Part shown: piece by piece, positions 1-7,628 of the stretch | How the letters are laid out: each line of letters opens with the position of its first letter | Position numbering within the stretch: the first letter of the stretch is position 1 | Notes under the pieces: generated by a model | Database searches by the model: none | What the model was told of the DNA's origin: nothing | The model's input: only the letters and a program-made list of their open reading frames with translations | Position numbers and translations under genes: made by a program | Assembly: GCA_964346395.1 (NCBI GenBank) | Contig: CAYFUT010000038.1 | Span: 1-25,521, forward strand | From: CAYFUT01 sp964346395 | GTDB taxonomy: Bacteria; Bacillota; Halanaerobiia; Halobacteroidales; Halobacteroidaceae | Length of the DNA: 25,521 bases | Direction of reading: 5' to 3'

Positions 1-39
1 CCCCCGGCAATCAATTAACAGATTGCTCTGTATACTCAC

Positions 40-67
40 ATTCTACCACACCGAGGATAAATGTCAA
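40..67 (-). promoter_or_regulatory. Sigma-A-type promoter firing out of the left edge
   Basis: On the minus strand there is a TTGACA -35 box (62-67), a 16-bp spacer and a TAGAAT -10 box (40-45) preceded by TGG, so it also reads as an extended -10. It lies just past the stop of the gene at 91-1086 and points left, so it should drive a gene outside the window. The transcribed part visible here can form only a short hairpin (ACAGA/TCTGT). Called from sequence match alone. Confidence 0.6.
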
Positions 68-90
68 CCTTTACTGCAAAAATAATTTAA

Positions 91-1086
91 TTAATCATTT
101 TTTACCTTTAATTTAGTTTCTAGCTCTGATATTTCTATTAAAGCCGCTTCTGATAACCCAGAAAAGAGAGTATTCCGCAATTCTAAACCTAAGTTAGCCC
201 GGTTTTTTCTTTCTTCTACTGTTTGTACCCATTCTACCTTACTGCTTTCATGATAAAGATCATAATCTACAAATCTATTCCCATCAGCATCATACTCCAA
301 ACTAATCAAAATCTTTTTAATTTCTTTGGGGGCCAAAAAGGTAAATAATCTCACTTGATAAGCTGCTACCGACATCAAAGCAAAGGCGTGGTCTTTCGTC
401 CAGGACTCTCCCAGGATAAATCCTGCTTCCAAATCGCGGAAGACACTAACTAACCGATCATAATGTATTTTATACTCCCCATCGGCATCATAGATATTAA
501 TTTTTAGTTCATACCACTGATGGGACTCTAAAGCATTAGTTATGTAGCGGACAATATCCCGCCGCAGTTCCTTATAAACTACATTTCCCGGCTTAGAAAT
601 TAATAAACTTTTTTCTACTAAATCCAGGGAATTAATTTTAGTCCTAATCGGTTCTTCAGTAAAGGACAACACGGTATCATTGGCTTCCCCGCGGTCAATT
701 CCCTCTTTAATGGCCACTGGCTCTTCCTGATAAGCTTCCTCTATTTCCTCAATTACCTTTAATCCATCCCGGGGAATCCGCACTACAATCTGACCCGGAC
801 CCATATCAATTTGATTAATAATGTTAGTTATCTGATTATTAATTAAATTTTCTAGTACTATTAGCGAATTTTTCGGCCAACAGAGAATACTGACCGCATC
901 TTCTACCCTTGTTTTTTCTTTATCAGCCAAAGTAATAAATACAATTGTACTTTCTTCTTCCGCCTGCTCTAAGGCTGCTGATAAACCAGTACACTTGCCC
1001 CCTTCTTCCCGCAACATATCTCTCAATCGATCCGGCTCTTCAGTGCGGAAAAATAAATATCTGGGTCCTTTACGGACAAAGTTCAT
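91..1086 (-). CDS. Uncharacterised protein, 331 aa
   Basis: I do not recognise this family. The protein is soluble and acidic, with no signal peptide, no clear membrane segment and no cysteine cluster. An N-terminal part (about residues 1-110) has alternating strands and helices, and a C-terminal part (about 190-300) is rich in aromatic and acidic residues, with YDADGEYKIHYDR near 200 and LEYDADGNRFVDYDLYHES near 265; these two similar YDADG segments may mark an internal repeat. The ATG at 1086 follows an AAAGGGG ribosome-binding site. It starts 19 bp after the stop of the metallophosphoesterase and so is probably the second gene of a two-gene operon. A function tied to that enzyme is possible but unsupported. 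Confidence 0.8.
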   Translation of the reverse strand: MNFVRKGPRYLFFRTEEPDRLRDMLREEGGKCTGLSAALEQAEEESTIVFITLADKEKTRVEDAVSILCWPKNSLIVLENLINNQITNIINQIDMGPGQIVVRIPRDGLKVIEEIEEAYQEEPVAIKEGIDRGEANDTVLSFTEEPIRTKINSLDLVEKSLLISKPGNVVYKELRRDIVRYITNALESHQWYELKINIYDADGEYKIHYDRLVSVFRDLEAGFILGESWTKDHAFALMSVAAYQVRLFTFLAPKEIKKILISLEYDADGNRFVDYDLYHESSKVEWVQTVEERKNRANLGLELRNTLFSGLSEAALIEISELETKLKVKND

Positions 1087-1105
1087 ACTTTTAGCCCCTT
1101 TCTGC

Positions 1106-1729
1106 TTACGGTAATTTTAACCTTTTGTACTGCCGTCCGGTCTTTGTTTTCCAGGGATAAGGAATCTGAAAATGCTGCCCGGAGGGAAGTAAAATAATAT
1201 TAATACTCAAAATCCCATTTAAAAACAGTTTATCCCGGGCCTGAAATGTCTTTTTATTGTGCCCATATAGATTAATAGCAGCCCGGGGCGGTAAATTTTC
1301 TATATAGTGCGCCACTCCAATATTAACTCCTTCTACTTCAATAATAGTTTCTTCTTCCTGGAGAATTATATTGTCCGTCTTCTCTTTTAGAATCGGTACT
1401 GAATCATGATTTCCCGGCACTATATAGGTTGTAGCCCAGTCTCTCGCCTCCAATTCGGACAAAAAATCAGTAACTTTTGCTGCATATAATTCTTCCGACA
1501 AGCCCAAACCCAATTTTATATTATCTGCTACATCACCAGTATGAATAATAACATCCGGTTTAAGTTCATCAATTAATTCCAGCAAAAAAGGATAAATGCT
1601 ATCAGGAGTATCGCTAATATGCAGAACTATTTTTTCTTCGGTAGTCTGTAATTTTTGGGGTAGGTGCAGCCCGCCCATCATTCGGATTATAAACTTTTTG
1701 ATCTTATACCATAATTGGTGCATGAACAT
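1106..1729 (-). CDS. Metallophosphoesterase-like protein with altered metal motifs
   Basis: Calcineurin-like phosphoesterases are two-metal hydrolases with motifs D-x-H, GDxxD, GNHD, a lone His and GHxH. Here I see HISDTPD (D40), GDVADN (D66), PGNHDS (N107, H108), AHY (H141) and LYGHNK (H157). The motif order and spacing fit the YfcE-type small phosphodiesterases, but the first-motif His is replaced by Pro and the final His by Lys. The protein could be active with altered metal binding or have changed role; the substrate is unknown. The ATG at 1723 (third codon) has better spacing to the GGCGGAG ribosome-binding site than the ATG at 1729, so translation may begin there. It is the first gene of a likely operon with the uncharacterised gene at 91-1086. 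Confidence 0.85.
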   Translation of the reverse strand: MFMHQLWYKIKKFIIRMMGGLHLPQKLQTTEEKIVLHISDTPDSIYPFLLELIDELKPDVIIHTGDVADNIKLGLGLSEELYAAKVTDFLSELEARDWATTYIVPGNHDSVPILKEKTDNIILQEEETIIEVEGVNIGVAHYIENLPPRAAINLYGHNKKTFQARDKLFLNGILSINIILLPSGQHFQIPYPWKTKTGRQYKRLKLP

Positions 1730-1764
1730 ATTCTCCGCCTTTCTTACTTATGCATAATTTGTAC

Positions 1765-1770
1765 ATTATA
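1765..1770 (-). promoter_or_regulatory. Probable -10 box for the metallophosphoesterase operon
   Basis: The minus strand reads TATAAT about 35 nt upstream of the start codon. No good -35 box lies 17 bp upstream, so this is a weak call from the -10 match and position only. Confidence 0.35.
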
Positions 1771-1796
1771 ATATCCTAAAAATATTCATTTTTTGG

Positions 1797-2465
1797 TTAA
1801 TCAATAACTTTTAAGATATATTCTCTCGTTTTGACTACCTTCTCTGGAGTACTATCTCGATAATACTCAAATTTAACTATAGTTATTCCCGGCTTCAGCC
1901 CTTTAATATTCCAGGTATGAATTCCACCAGCTCCTGCTTTGCCTGAATCAGGTTCTTCTACTTCATAGTTATCAGCAGTCACTTGCGCAATATCTTCATC
2001 TTCAATATTACAATGCCACTTATAACCAGTAGTTTGGTTTCCTTCCAACTTAACTTGAATAAAATTATCTTTTATAACTTCTTTCTGCTGAGGCTTGACT
2101 GTAACTTGATACTCTTTGATTTTTTTCACTTTATCAGGAGTACTATCTCGATAATATTCAAATTTAATCGTAGTAGTTCCTGCCTGAAGTCCTTTAAGAT
2201 TCCAGGTATGAACGCCGCCAACCCCCAACTGACCTTCTTCATGCTCATAAACATCATATTTATCAGAAACTACCTGAATATTACTTTCATCTTCAATCTC
2301 ATAATGCCACTTATACCCGGTAGTTTGATTACCCTCCAGTTCAATCTGTCCCAAATTACCAGCAATTATTTCTTTATTAGCTGATTGACTATTAATCGGC
2401 TCACCGGAAAAACCAACTACCATTACAAAAGATAATAAGATAAACAAAAAACTCCTCTTAGTCAT
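1797..2465 (-). CDS. Secreted tandem chagasin-like (I42) protease inhibitor, 222 aa
   Basis: Residues 1 to about 20-29 form a signal peptide (basic MTKR, then a hydrophobic stretch); there is no lipobox Cys. Two repeats of about 95 residues follow. Each carries the three-loop signature of the chagasin/I42 cysteine-protease-inhibitor family: NQTTGYKW (residues 46-53 and 143-150), a GxGGxHTW loop (81-88 and 178-185) and YYRDSTP (104-110 and 201-207). In family members these loops enter the protease active-site cleft. The third loop has YYRDSTP where the family usually has an RPW-type motif. The repeats are also alike at DNA level, suggesting a fairly recent duplication. The gene has its own promoter and a GGAGGGG ribosome-binding site. 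It probably acts outside the cell or at the envelope; the target protease is unknown. Confidence 0.85.
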   Translation of the reverse strand: MTKRSFLFILLSFVMVVGFSGEPINSQSANKEIIAGNLGQIELEGNQTTGYKWHYEIEDESNIQVVSDKYDVYEHEEGQLGVGGVHTWNLKGLQAGTTTIKFEYYRDSTPDKVKKIKEYQVTVKPQQKEVIKDNFIQVKLEGNQTTGYKWHCNIEDEDIAQVTADNYEVEEPDSGKAGAGGIHTWNIKGLKPGITIVKFEYYRDSTPEKVVKTREYILKVID

Positions 2466-2506
2466 TATTCACTCCCCTCCTTCTTTATTAATTGTTCCTT
2501 TTTATT

Positions 2507-2536
2507 ATTATATCATAACCTGGAGTAATCTCTAAA
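2507..2536 (-). promoter_or_regulatory. Promoter of the chagasin-like gene
   Basis: The minus strand has a TATAAT -10 box (2507-2512) with an upstream TGA extension and a weak TTTAGA -35 box at 18-bp spacing. It sits about 40 nt before the ATG of the inhibitor gene. Confidence 0.5.
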
Positions 2537-2558
2537 TTGAAAACTAGGAAAATTTCTA

Positions 2559-2693
2559 TTAGTCTAATTTTTGCTCATAGCCCTGTTCCAGTAAAGTCTT
2601 CACTGCTTCTATATCCTTATCAGTTTCAATTACTAAGGCATAATAAAAAACCTGGGAAGTTAACCCTCCCAGGCTAATGTTAATAGTTTGCTG
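2559..2693 (-). other. Open, coding-like tail after gcvPB without a start codon
   Basis: A minus-strand frame between stops reads as 44 plausible protein residues, including QVFYYALVIETDKDIEAVKT and ending EQGYEQKLD. It has no ATG, GTG or TTG in frame and no ribosome-binding site, and the gcvPB terminator hairpin lies inside it. It could be the C-terminal remnant of a lost gene or a chance open frame. I do not recognise the family. Confidence 0.25.
2645..2673 (-). terminator. Intrinsic terminator of the gcv operon
   Basis: On the minus strand a hairpin opens with CCTGGGAGGG and closes with TTCCCAGG (about 9 bp with one G-U pair), immediately followed by six T. It lies about 30 nt after the gcvPB stop. 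The upstream arm and its flank match the end of the repeat element at 11791-11961. Confidence 0.85.
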
Positions 2694-2704
2694 CTAAACA
2701 AACT

Positions 2705-4165
2705 CTAATTATCAGCCCTCCATCTTAATTTTGGTTCTCGAGCTGCCTTAGTTTCATCTAACCGATTAACTACTGCCTGCTGCGGCGCTGTCTGCACTAC
2801 TTCCGGTTCCGTTTCTGCTTCTTCAGCTACCTGCTTCATAACTGACACAAACTGCTGTAGAGTCTCCACAGTTTCCGTCTCTGTCGGCTCAATCATCAAG
2901 GCTTCTTCTACAATTAGGGGAAAATAAATCGTCGGCGGATGAACACCAAAATCCAGCAGCCGCTTAGCAATATCTACTGTCTGCACTCCCTGTTCAGCCT
3001 GTTGACTGCCCGACAGTACAAATTCATGCTTACAAACTCGAGGATAAGGCAGTTCATAGTCTTCCTTCAGTTCTTCTTTCAGATAATTAGCATTTAAGAC
3101 TGCATCTTCGCTGACCTGTTCTACTCCTTCTGCTCCTAAAGCTAACAGATAAGCATAAGCTTTAACTGTTACCCCAAAATTTCCGTAATAAGACCGCACC
3201 TTGCCGATAGCCTGCGGCCGGTCATAATCAAGATAATATTTATCTCCCTGCTGAGCCACTAGCGGAACCGGCAAAAACTCAGCTAATTCTTCCGTTACTC
3301 CTACCGGTCCCGAACCCGGTCCGCCCCCGCCGTGCGGAGTACCAAAAGTCTTATGTAAATTTAAATGAACTATATCAAAGCCCATATCTCCCGGCCGGGA
3401 TTTGCCCAAAATAGCATTAGCATTAGCTCCATCATAATATAATAATCCGCCGGCTTGATGTACTGCAGCAGCAATTTCCAGGATATCTTCCTCAAATAAC
3501 CCTAAAGTATTAGGGTTGGTCAGCATTAAACCCGCAGTCTGCTCGCTAACTACCCCTCGTAAATCCTCAATATCAACCAAACCCCGCTCATCAGATTCAA
3601 CTTCTACAACTTCAAACCCAACCATGGAAGCACTGGCCGGATTAGTCCCGTGAGCTGAATCGGGAACAATAATTTCTGTCTTTTCCGTCAACTCATTCTC
3701 TTCTAAATAAGCTTTAATAATCATCATTCCGGTCAACTCACCATGCGCCCCTGCTGCTGGCTGCAAACTGTACCTGTCAACTCCGGTAATTGTACATAAT
3801 TTATCCTCTAAATCAGCCATCAGCTCTAAATTTCCCTGTACCATGGTTTCCGGCTGCAGCGGATGCGTCTGCTGAAAACCAGCGTAGCGTGCTATATCTT
3901 CATTTAACTTTGGATTATACTTCATCGTACAAGAACCCAGCGGATAAAAACCGCTGTCTACTCCGTGATTTCTAGTTGATAACTCCGTGAAGTGGCGAAC
4001 AGCCTCCGGCTCACTAACTTCCGGCAGCTGCGGTGCTTCTGTCCGCCGATACTTAGCCGGCAGTTTTTCTTCTATATCCACTTCCGGCACCTCAGTCGGC
4101 GGCAGCGAATATCCAGTTCGGCCTGCTTTACCAAGTTCAAAAATTAATTTCTTTTCCCCGCTCAT
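2705..4165 (-). CDS. gcvPB: Glycine dehydrogenase (decarboxylating) subunit 2
   Basis: This is the C-terminal half of the split glycine-cleavage P-protein, which decarboxylates glycine with PLP and passes the aminomethyl group to lipoylated GcvH. The PLP lysine is K272 in NLHKTFGTPHGGGGPG, with the glycine-rich loop just after it; FYPLGSCTMKYNP (residues 73-85) and PAAGAHGELTG (137-147) are typical of the subunit. At 486 aa the length is normal for split P-proteins. Its ATG overlaps the gcvPA stop by 4 bp (ATGA) behind GGAGGCG, suggesting translational coupling and equal amounts of the two subunits. It is the last gene of the operon and is followed by a terminator. Confidence 0.97.
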   Translation of the reverse strand: MSGEKKLIFELGKAGRTGYSLPPTEVPEVDIEEKLPAKYRRTEAPQLPEVSEPEAVRHFTELSTRNHGVDSGFYPLGSCTMKYNPKLNEDIARYAGFQQTHPLQPETMVQGNLELMADLEDKLCTITGVDRYSLQPAAGAHGELTGMMIIKAYLEENELTEKTEIIVPDSAHGTNPASASMVGFEVVEVESDERGLVDIEDLRGVVSEQTAGLMLTNPNTLGLFEEDILEIAAAVHQAGGLLYYDGANANAILGKSRPGDMGFDIVHLNLHKTFGTPHGGGGPGSGPVGVTEELAEFLPVPLVAQQGDKYYLDYDRPQAIGKVRSYYGNFGVTVKAYAYLLALGAEGVEQVSEDAVLNANYLKEELKEDYELPYPRVCKHEFVLSGSQQAEQGVQTVDIAKRLLDFGVHPPTIYFPLIVEEALMIEPTETETVETLQQFVSVMKQVAEEAETEPEVVQTAPQQAVVNRLDETKAAREPKLRWRADN

Positions 4166-5511
4166 GTTATCGCCTCCAGAAAGTCAAGCAGATTATCTAT
4201 TTCTGCTTTAGTTCTTTTCTCAGTAACAGCTACCAGCAAACTATTCTCCAGTTGATAATCTCTACTCAAATCATAGCCGCCAATAATCCCTTCAGCTCTT
4301 AATTTATCATTTAGCTTGTGCGCTGAAATAGGTAACTTAACTGCAAACTCTTTAACGTAAGGCCCAGCAAACAATAATTCATAGCCTTCTAGCTCAGTTA
4401 TTCGGTTAGCTGCATAGTGGGCCTTCTGGAATGACTTCTCAGCTGCTTCCCGCAGGCCGGTTGGCCCCAGCAAAGTCAAATAAACAGTCGCTGCTAGAGC
4501 ATTTAGGGCTTGATTAGAACAGATATTGGAGGTAGCCCGCTCACGGCGAATATGCTGTTCTCTAGTCTGTAGGGTTAATGCAAATCCCCGCTTTCCATCG
4601 GTATCTTCTGTGGCACCGACAATCCGCCCCGGCATTTTCCTCATGTACCGTTCAGTGGCAGCAAAAAAGCCAAAGTGCGGACCGCCGAAATTAAGCGGAT
4701 TACCAAGGCTTTGTCCTTCGCCGACTACAATATCAGCTCCTAACTTGCCAGGAGCTTCCAGTAATCCCAGAGAGATAGGATCAGCATTCACTACAAACAG
4801 CGCCTTCTGTTCGTGAGTTACCGCCGCCAATTCCTCTAAATCTTCTAGTTGGCCGAAAAAGTTAGGATTTTGAACTAATACTGCTGCTGTTTCCTCACTT
4901 ACTGTTTCGGCTAGGGTTTCTAGCGCTGTACTTCCGGCCTTAAAGTCTACTTCCGTCAAAGTTAAATCATTAGCTCGACAGTAAGTACTGACTACTTCCT
5001 TACTTTGGGGATTAACCGCAGCGGAAATTACTATTTCTGTTCTCCGGCGGCGCTTAGCAGCAATAGCCATCAGAGCTGCTTCTGCCAGAGCACTAGCTCC
5101 GTCATACATGGAGGCATTAGCCACATCCATGCCCGTCAGTTCACAAATCATAGTCTGATATTCAAAAATAGCCTGTAAATAACCCTGACTGATTTCCGCC
5201 TGGTAAGGAGTATAAGCTGTATAAAATTCTGATCTGCTTAGGATATGATCAATAGTACTGGGCATATAATGATCATAAACTCCTGCCCCCAGAAAAGATG
5301 TATAGTCAGTCAGGTCTTCATTAGCCGCACTCAATTCTCGCAGCCGGCGCTTAACTTCCAGTTCCGACTGCGGCCGCTCTAGGGGAAGTTGGCCCTCAAT
5401 TTTAATCTCAGCAGGTATATCAGTAAACAATTCTTCGATATCATCAATTCCAAGGTTCTGCATCAATTTCTGTCTATCTTCCTCTGTATGCGGTAGATAA
5501 GGAAACTTCAC
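4162..5511 (-). CDS. gcvPA: Glycine dehydrogenase (decarboxylating) subunit 1
   Basis: This is the N-terminal half of the split P-protein; it pairs with GcvPB to form the active decarboxylase. Recognisable segments are FLGAGVYDHYMPS near residue 93, YTPYQAEISQGYLQ near 120, MYDGASALAEA near 148 and GEGQSLGNPLNFGGPHFG near 275. The 449-aa length is standard. It follows gcvH by 2 bp and overlaps gcvPB by 4 bp. No frameshift or missing segment was seen. Confidence 0.97.
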   Translation of the reverse strand: MKFPYLPHTEEDRQKLMQNLGIDDIEELFTDIPAEIKIEGQLPLERPQSELEVKRRLRELSAANEDLTDYTSFLGAGVYDHYMPSTIDHILSRSEFYTAYTPYQAEISQGYLQAIFEYQTMICELTGMDVANASMYDGASALAEAALMAIAAKRRRRTEIVISAAVNPQSKEVVSTYCRANDLTLTEVDFKAGSTALETLAETVSEETAAVLVQNPNFFGQLEDLEELAAVTHEQKALFVVNADPISLGLLEAPGKLGADIVVGEGQSLGNPLNFGGPHFGFFAATERYMRKMPGRIVGATEDTDGKRGFALTLQTREQHIRRERATSNICSNQALNALAATVYLTLLGPTGLREAAEKSFQKAHYAANRITELEGYELLFAGPYVKEFAVKLPISAHKLNDKLRAEGIIGGYDLSRDYQLENSLLVAVTEKRTKAEIDNLLDFLEAIT

Positions 5512-5513
5512 CT

Positions 5514-5903
5514 TTACTCCTCCTCAGCACAAAATTCTTCATATTCTTCAGCCAGCATTAAGTCATCCATCTCTTCGGGAGTAAATAAATCAACAGCTAC
5601 TAACCAGCTTTGATACGGCTCATTATTTAATTTTTCAGGAGCATCATATAATTCTTCATTGACTGCTTTAATTTCTCCACTAACCGGAGTATAAAAATCC
5701 GATACCGCCTTCACTGATTCAATAACAGCCACCGGACTTTCTACTTCAAACTGCTCCCCGACCTCCGGCAGCTCCACAAATACAATATCTCCTAGTGATT
5801 CCTGCGCATAATCAGTAAGTCCTAAATAAGCCACTTCCTCATCTTCATCTACCTGTACCCATTCGTGAGTTTCCGAATAATAAAGATCTTCTTTAATTTC
5901 CAT
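5514..5903 (-). CDS. gcvH: Glycine cleavage system H protein
   Basis: GcvH is the lipoyl carrier that shuttles the aminomethyl group between P- and T-proteins and electrons to the L-protein. The lipoylated lysine is K65 in IESVKAVSDF, and ETHEWV near the N-terminus and NEEL/NNEPYQSWL near the C-terminus are family signatures. The 129-aa length is normal and the C-terminus is very acidic. No dihydrolipoamide dehydrogenase (gcvL) gene is adjacent, so the L-protein must be encoded elsewhere. A 214-bp gap containing short tandem repeats separates it from gcvT upstream. Confidence 0.97.
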   Translation of the reverse strand: MEIKEDLYYSETHEWVQVDEDEEVAYLGLTDYAQESLGDIVFVELPEVGEQFEVESPVAVIESVKAVSDFYTPVSGEIKAVNEELYDAPEKLNNEPYQSWLVAVDLFTPEEMDDLMLAEEYEEFCAEEE

Positions 5904-6077
5904 TTCTATTCCCCCTAAAGTTAATTTTAAGCCTGGCTATACAATCAATTCAAGTTTTATAACCCAGCTTGCTTCCCAAAACTAACTATATTATTTATAG
6001 GTTCCCCCACCAATCTTATTCATACACAAATTATTTTAAATTTCCCAGTTCCCTTCTTCTTTTACTTTTTGTTCTCT

Positions 6078-6116
6078 GTTTATCATTTATCATTTATCAT
6101 TTTCCATTCTCCATTT
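6078..6116. repeat. Degenerate 7-bp tandem repeat between gcvT and gcvH
   Basis: The plus strand reads three copies of TTATCAT followed by decayed copies (TTTCCAT, TCTCCAT, TTTTTAT), ending next to the gcvT stop. Short-period intergenic arrays of this kind arise by replication slippage. The rest of the 214-bp gap (5904-6077) shows nothing beyond the gcvH ribosome-binding site. Confidence 0.7.
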
Positions 6117-6117
6117 T

Positions 6118-7212
6118 TTATTTATAAAATGGTGTATCTACTACTTCTGCTTTACATTTCCGGTCTCTAATTTTTACCTGCAGTTCAGTTCCTACTTCAG
6201 CCTGTTCAGCATCTACATACCCTAAACCTACATTCTGCTCCAAACTAGGAGCATAAGTTCCACTGGTAACTTCACCAATTTCTTTATTCTCTTTAACTAA
6301 TGTATATCCTGATCTAGGCACCCCGCGCTCAATCATTTTAATCCCCACTAATTTCTGTTGACAGCCGTTCTTTTTTATCTTTTCTAAAGCCGACTGACCG
6401 ATAAATTCCGTTGCTTTATCAAACGCCACAAACTTTCCCAGGCCAGCAGCTAAAGGATTACGCCCCGGGCCAACTTCCTGCCCGTAAAGCGGCAGGCAGG
6501 CTTCTAAACGCAGGGTATCCCGGGCTCCTAAACCTACCGGGACTAGTCCATAATCACTTCCAACTGCTAACATTTCCTCCCACAGTTTTTCTACCTCTTC
6601 AGCAGAACAATAAATTTCAAATCCATCCTCACCGGTATATCCTGTTCGGGAGACAAGTGCTTCTACTCCGGCTACTTCTACCTCCTGCTTAAACCAATAA
6701 TAATCAATTTCTGCCAAATCAGCCGTCGTTAACTGCTGTAAAATCTGCTCGGAAGTTGGCCCCTGCAGGGCTAATTGAGCTGTTTCCTCCGACTGGTCAA
6801 TAATTTCTACATCAGCTACCTGCCTCTTTTTAATCCAATCATAATCCTTTTTGCTGTTAACTGCATTAACTACTAATAAATACTCATTCTCCCCTAAACG
6901 ATAAACCAACAAATCATCCACTACCCCGCCCTCTTGATTACACATCATCGTATACTGGGCTTGATTAACAGCCACTTGTGTTAAATCATTACTCAACACT
7001 TTCTGTAGTAAATCAACTGCCCGCTCACCTGTAACCTTAATTTCTCCCATATGCGAAACATCAAACAAACCAGCCTTGTTTCTCACTGCTTTGTGTTCTG
7101 CAATTACCCCTTGATACTGCGCCGGCAGTTCCCAGCCGCCAAACTGAACCAGCTTCCCGCCTGCTGCCTGATGCTTATCAACCAACGGAGTCTGCTTTAC
7201 AATTTCAGTCAC
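6118..7212 (-). CDS. gcvT: Aminomethyltransferase (glycine cleavage T protein)
   Basis: GcvT releases ammonia from the aminomethyl group on GcvH and forms 5,10-methylene-tetrahydrofolate. Family segments are GLFDVSHMGEI near residue 49, the folate-pocket region NDLTQVAVNQAQYTMMCN near 80-97, SRTGYTGEDGFEI near 187 and GLGARDTLRLEA near 230. I start it at the GTG at 7212 because AAGGAGGG lies 9 nt upstream and the resulting 364 residues match the usual family length; an upstream ATG at 7242 would place the ribosome-binding site inside the gene. It is first in the operon and is preceded by a glycine riboswitch, which probably controls all four gcv genes. Confidence 0.96.
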   Translation of the reverse strand: MTEIVKQTPLVDKHQAAGGKLVQFGGWELPAQYQGVIAEHKAVRNKAGLFDVSHMGEIKVTGERAVDLLQKVLSNDLTQVAVNQAQYTMMCNQEGGVVDDLLVYRLGENEYLLVVNAVNSKKDYDWIKKRQVADVEIIDQSEETAQLALQGPTSEQILQQLTTADLAEIDYYWFKQEVEVAGVEALVSRTGYTGEDGFEIYCSAEEVEKLWEEMLAVGSDYGLVPVGLGARDTLRLEACLPLYGQEVGPGRNPLAAGLGKFVAFDKATEFIGQSALEKIKKNGCQQKLVGIKMIERGVPRSGYTLVKENKEIGEVTSGTYAPSLEQNVGLGYVDAEQAEVGTELQVKIRDRKCKAEVVDTPFYK

Positions 7213-7290
7213 TGTTGTGTCCCTCCTTATTATTATGGACAATTCAGCCTACCCAACAACTACCCCATTTTCCAGTCTATTAATTACTTT

Positions 7291-7342
7291 AAAAAATAAA
7301 CAGAGGAGCAGGCAGTCGGTTAACCACTACCTGCTCCTCTGT
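7291..7342 (-). terminator. Riboswitch-controlled intrinsic terminator
   Basis: On the minus strand AACAGAGGAGCAGGTAGT pairs with ACTGCCTGCTCCTCTGTT: an 18-bp stem with one G-U pair, followed by TATTTTTT. It lies between the glycine aptamer and gcvT, the place of an expression-platform terminator. Glycine binding probably favours readthrough, as in other gcvT ON-switches. Confidence 0.9.
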
Positions 7343-7344
7343 TC

Positions 7345-7475
7345 CGATACATCAATCAGTCCAAAGGGCCGTCCCCTTAAGGTCCTGGTGCCTGAGAGTT
7401 TAAAGGAAATGAACTCCTCTTGCCCCTTCGGCGGTCGAGATGACCTCTCCCTTAAGATTCATCCGGCTATATTTG
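7345..7475 (-). promoter_or_regulatory. Glycine riboswitch aptamer (single) upstream of gcvT
   Basis: The minus strand contains the glycine-aptamer core in order: GGGAGAGG, GCCGAAGGGGCAA (7420-7432), AACTCTCAGGC and a CAGGACC segment, closed by a P1 helix formed by CTTAAGG (7450-7456) and CCTTAAG (7376-7382). Only one full aptamer is present. The flanks, GGATGA on the 5' side and GGACTGA on the 3' side, could form the leader-linker kink-turn or ghost-aptamer contact typical of single-aptamer types; that part is inference. It controls the gcv operon through the terminator at 7291-7342. Confidence 0.93.
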
Positions 7476-7533
7476 TTTTTATAGTTCATTAATCCCACAT
7501 TTCTCTCTTCTGTATCCACTACTTACTGGATAT

Positions 7534-7539
7534 ATTATA
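7534..7539 (-). promoter_or_regulatory. -10 box of the gcv riboswitch transcript
   Basis: The minus strand reads TATAAT about 60 nt upstream of the aptamer; the -35 region is a weak TTTTAA at 17 bp. A short hairpin (TATCCA/TGGATA) lies near the expected transcript start. Confidence 0.5.
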
Positions 7540-7577
7540 CCTTATTTTAATTAATTTTAAAAGGGGAACAGCAAAAA

Positions 7578-7609
7578 GTTAAGGCAGGAGAAAATTCTCC
7601 TGCCTTAAC
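7578..7609 (-). terminator. Strong intrinsic terminator after the microprotein gene
   Basis: A perfect 15-bp inverted repeat (GTTAAGGCAGGAGAA and its complement) is followed on the minus strand by TTTTT. It lies 19 nt after the stop of the 24-residue ORF and before the gcv promoter, so it insulates the two units. Confidence 0.88.
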
Positions 7610-7628
7610 TTACAGACAAATTTTTACT

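Noticed and set aside
1983..2384. 133-aa plus-strand ORF opposite the chagasin-like gene
   Set aside because: It is the antisense shadow of two similar repeats: its own internal repetition mirrors them, and it has no ribosome-binding site.
6078..6116. Tandem TTATCAT units as a CRISPR-like array
   Set aside because: The units are 7 bp, contiguous and without spacers, so this is a slippage-type repeat.
7217..7492. 91-aa plus-strand ORF across the riboswitch
   Set aside because: It overlaps the riboswitch and its terminator and has no ribosome-binding site or recognisable protein features.
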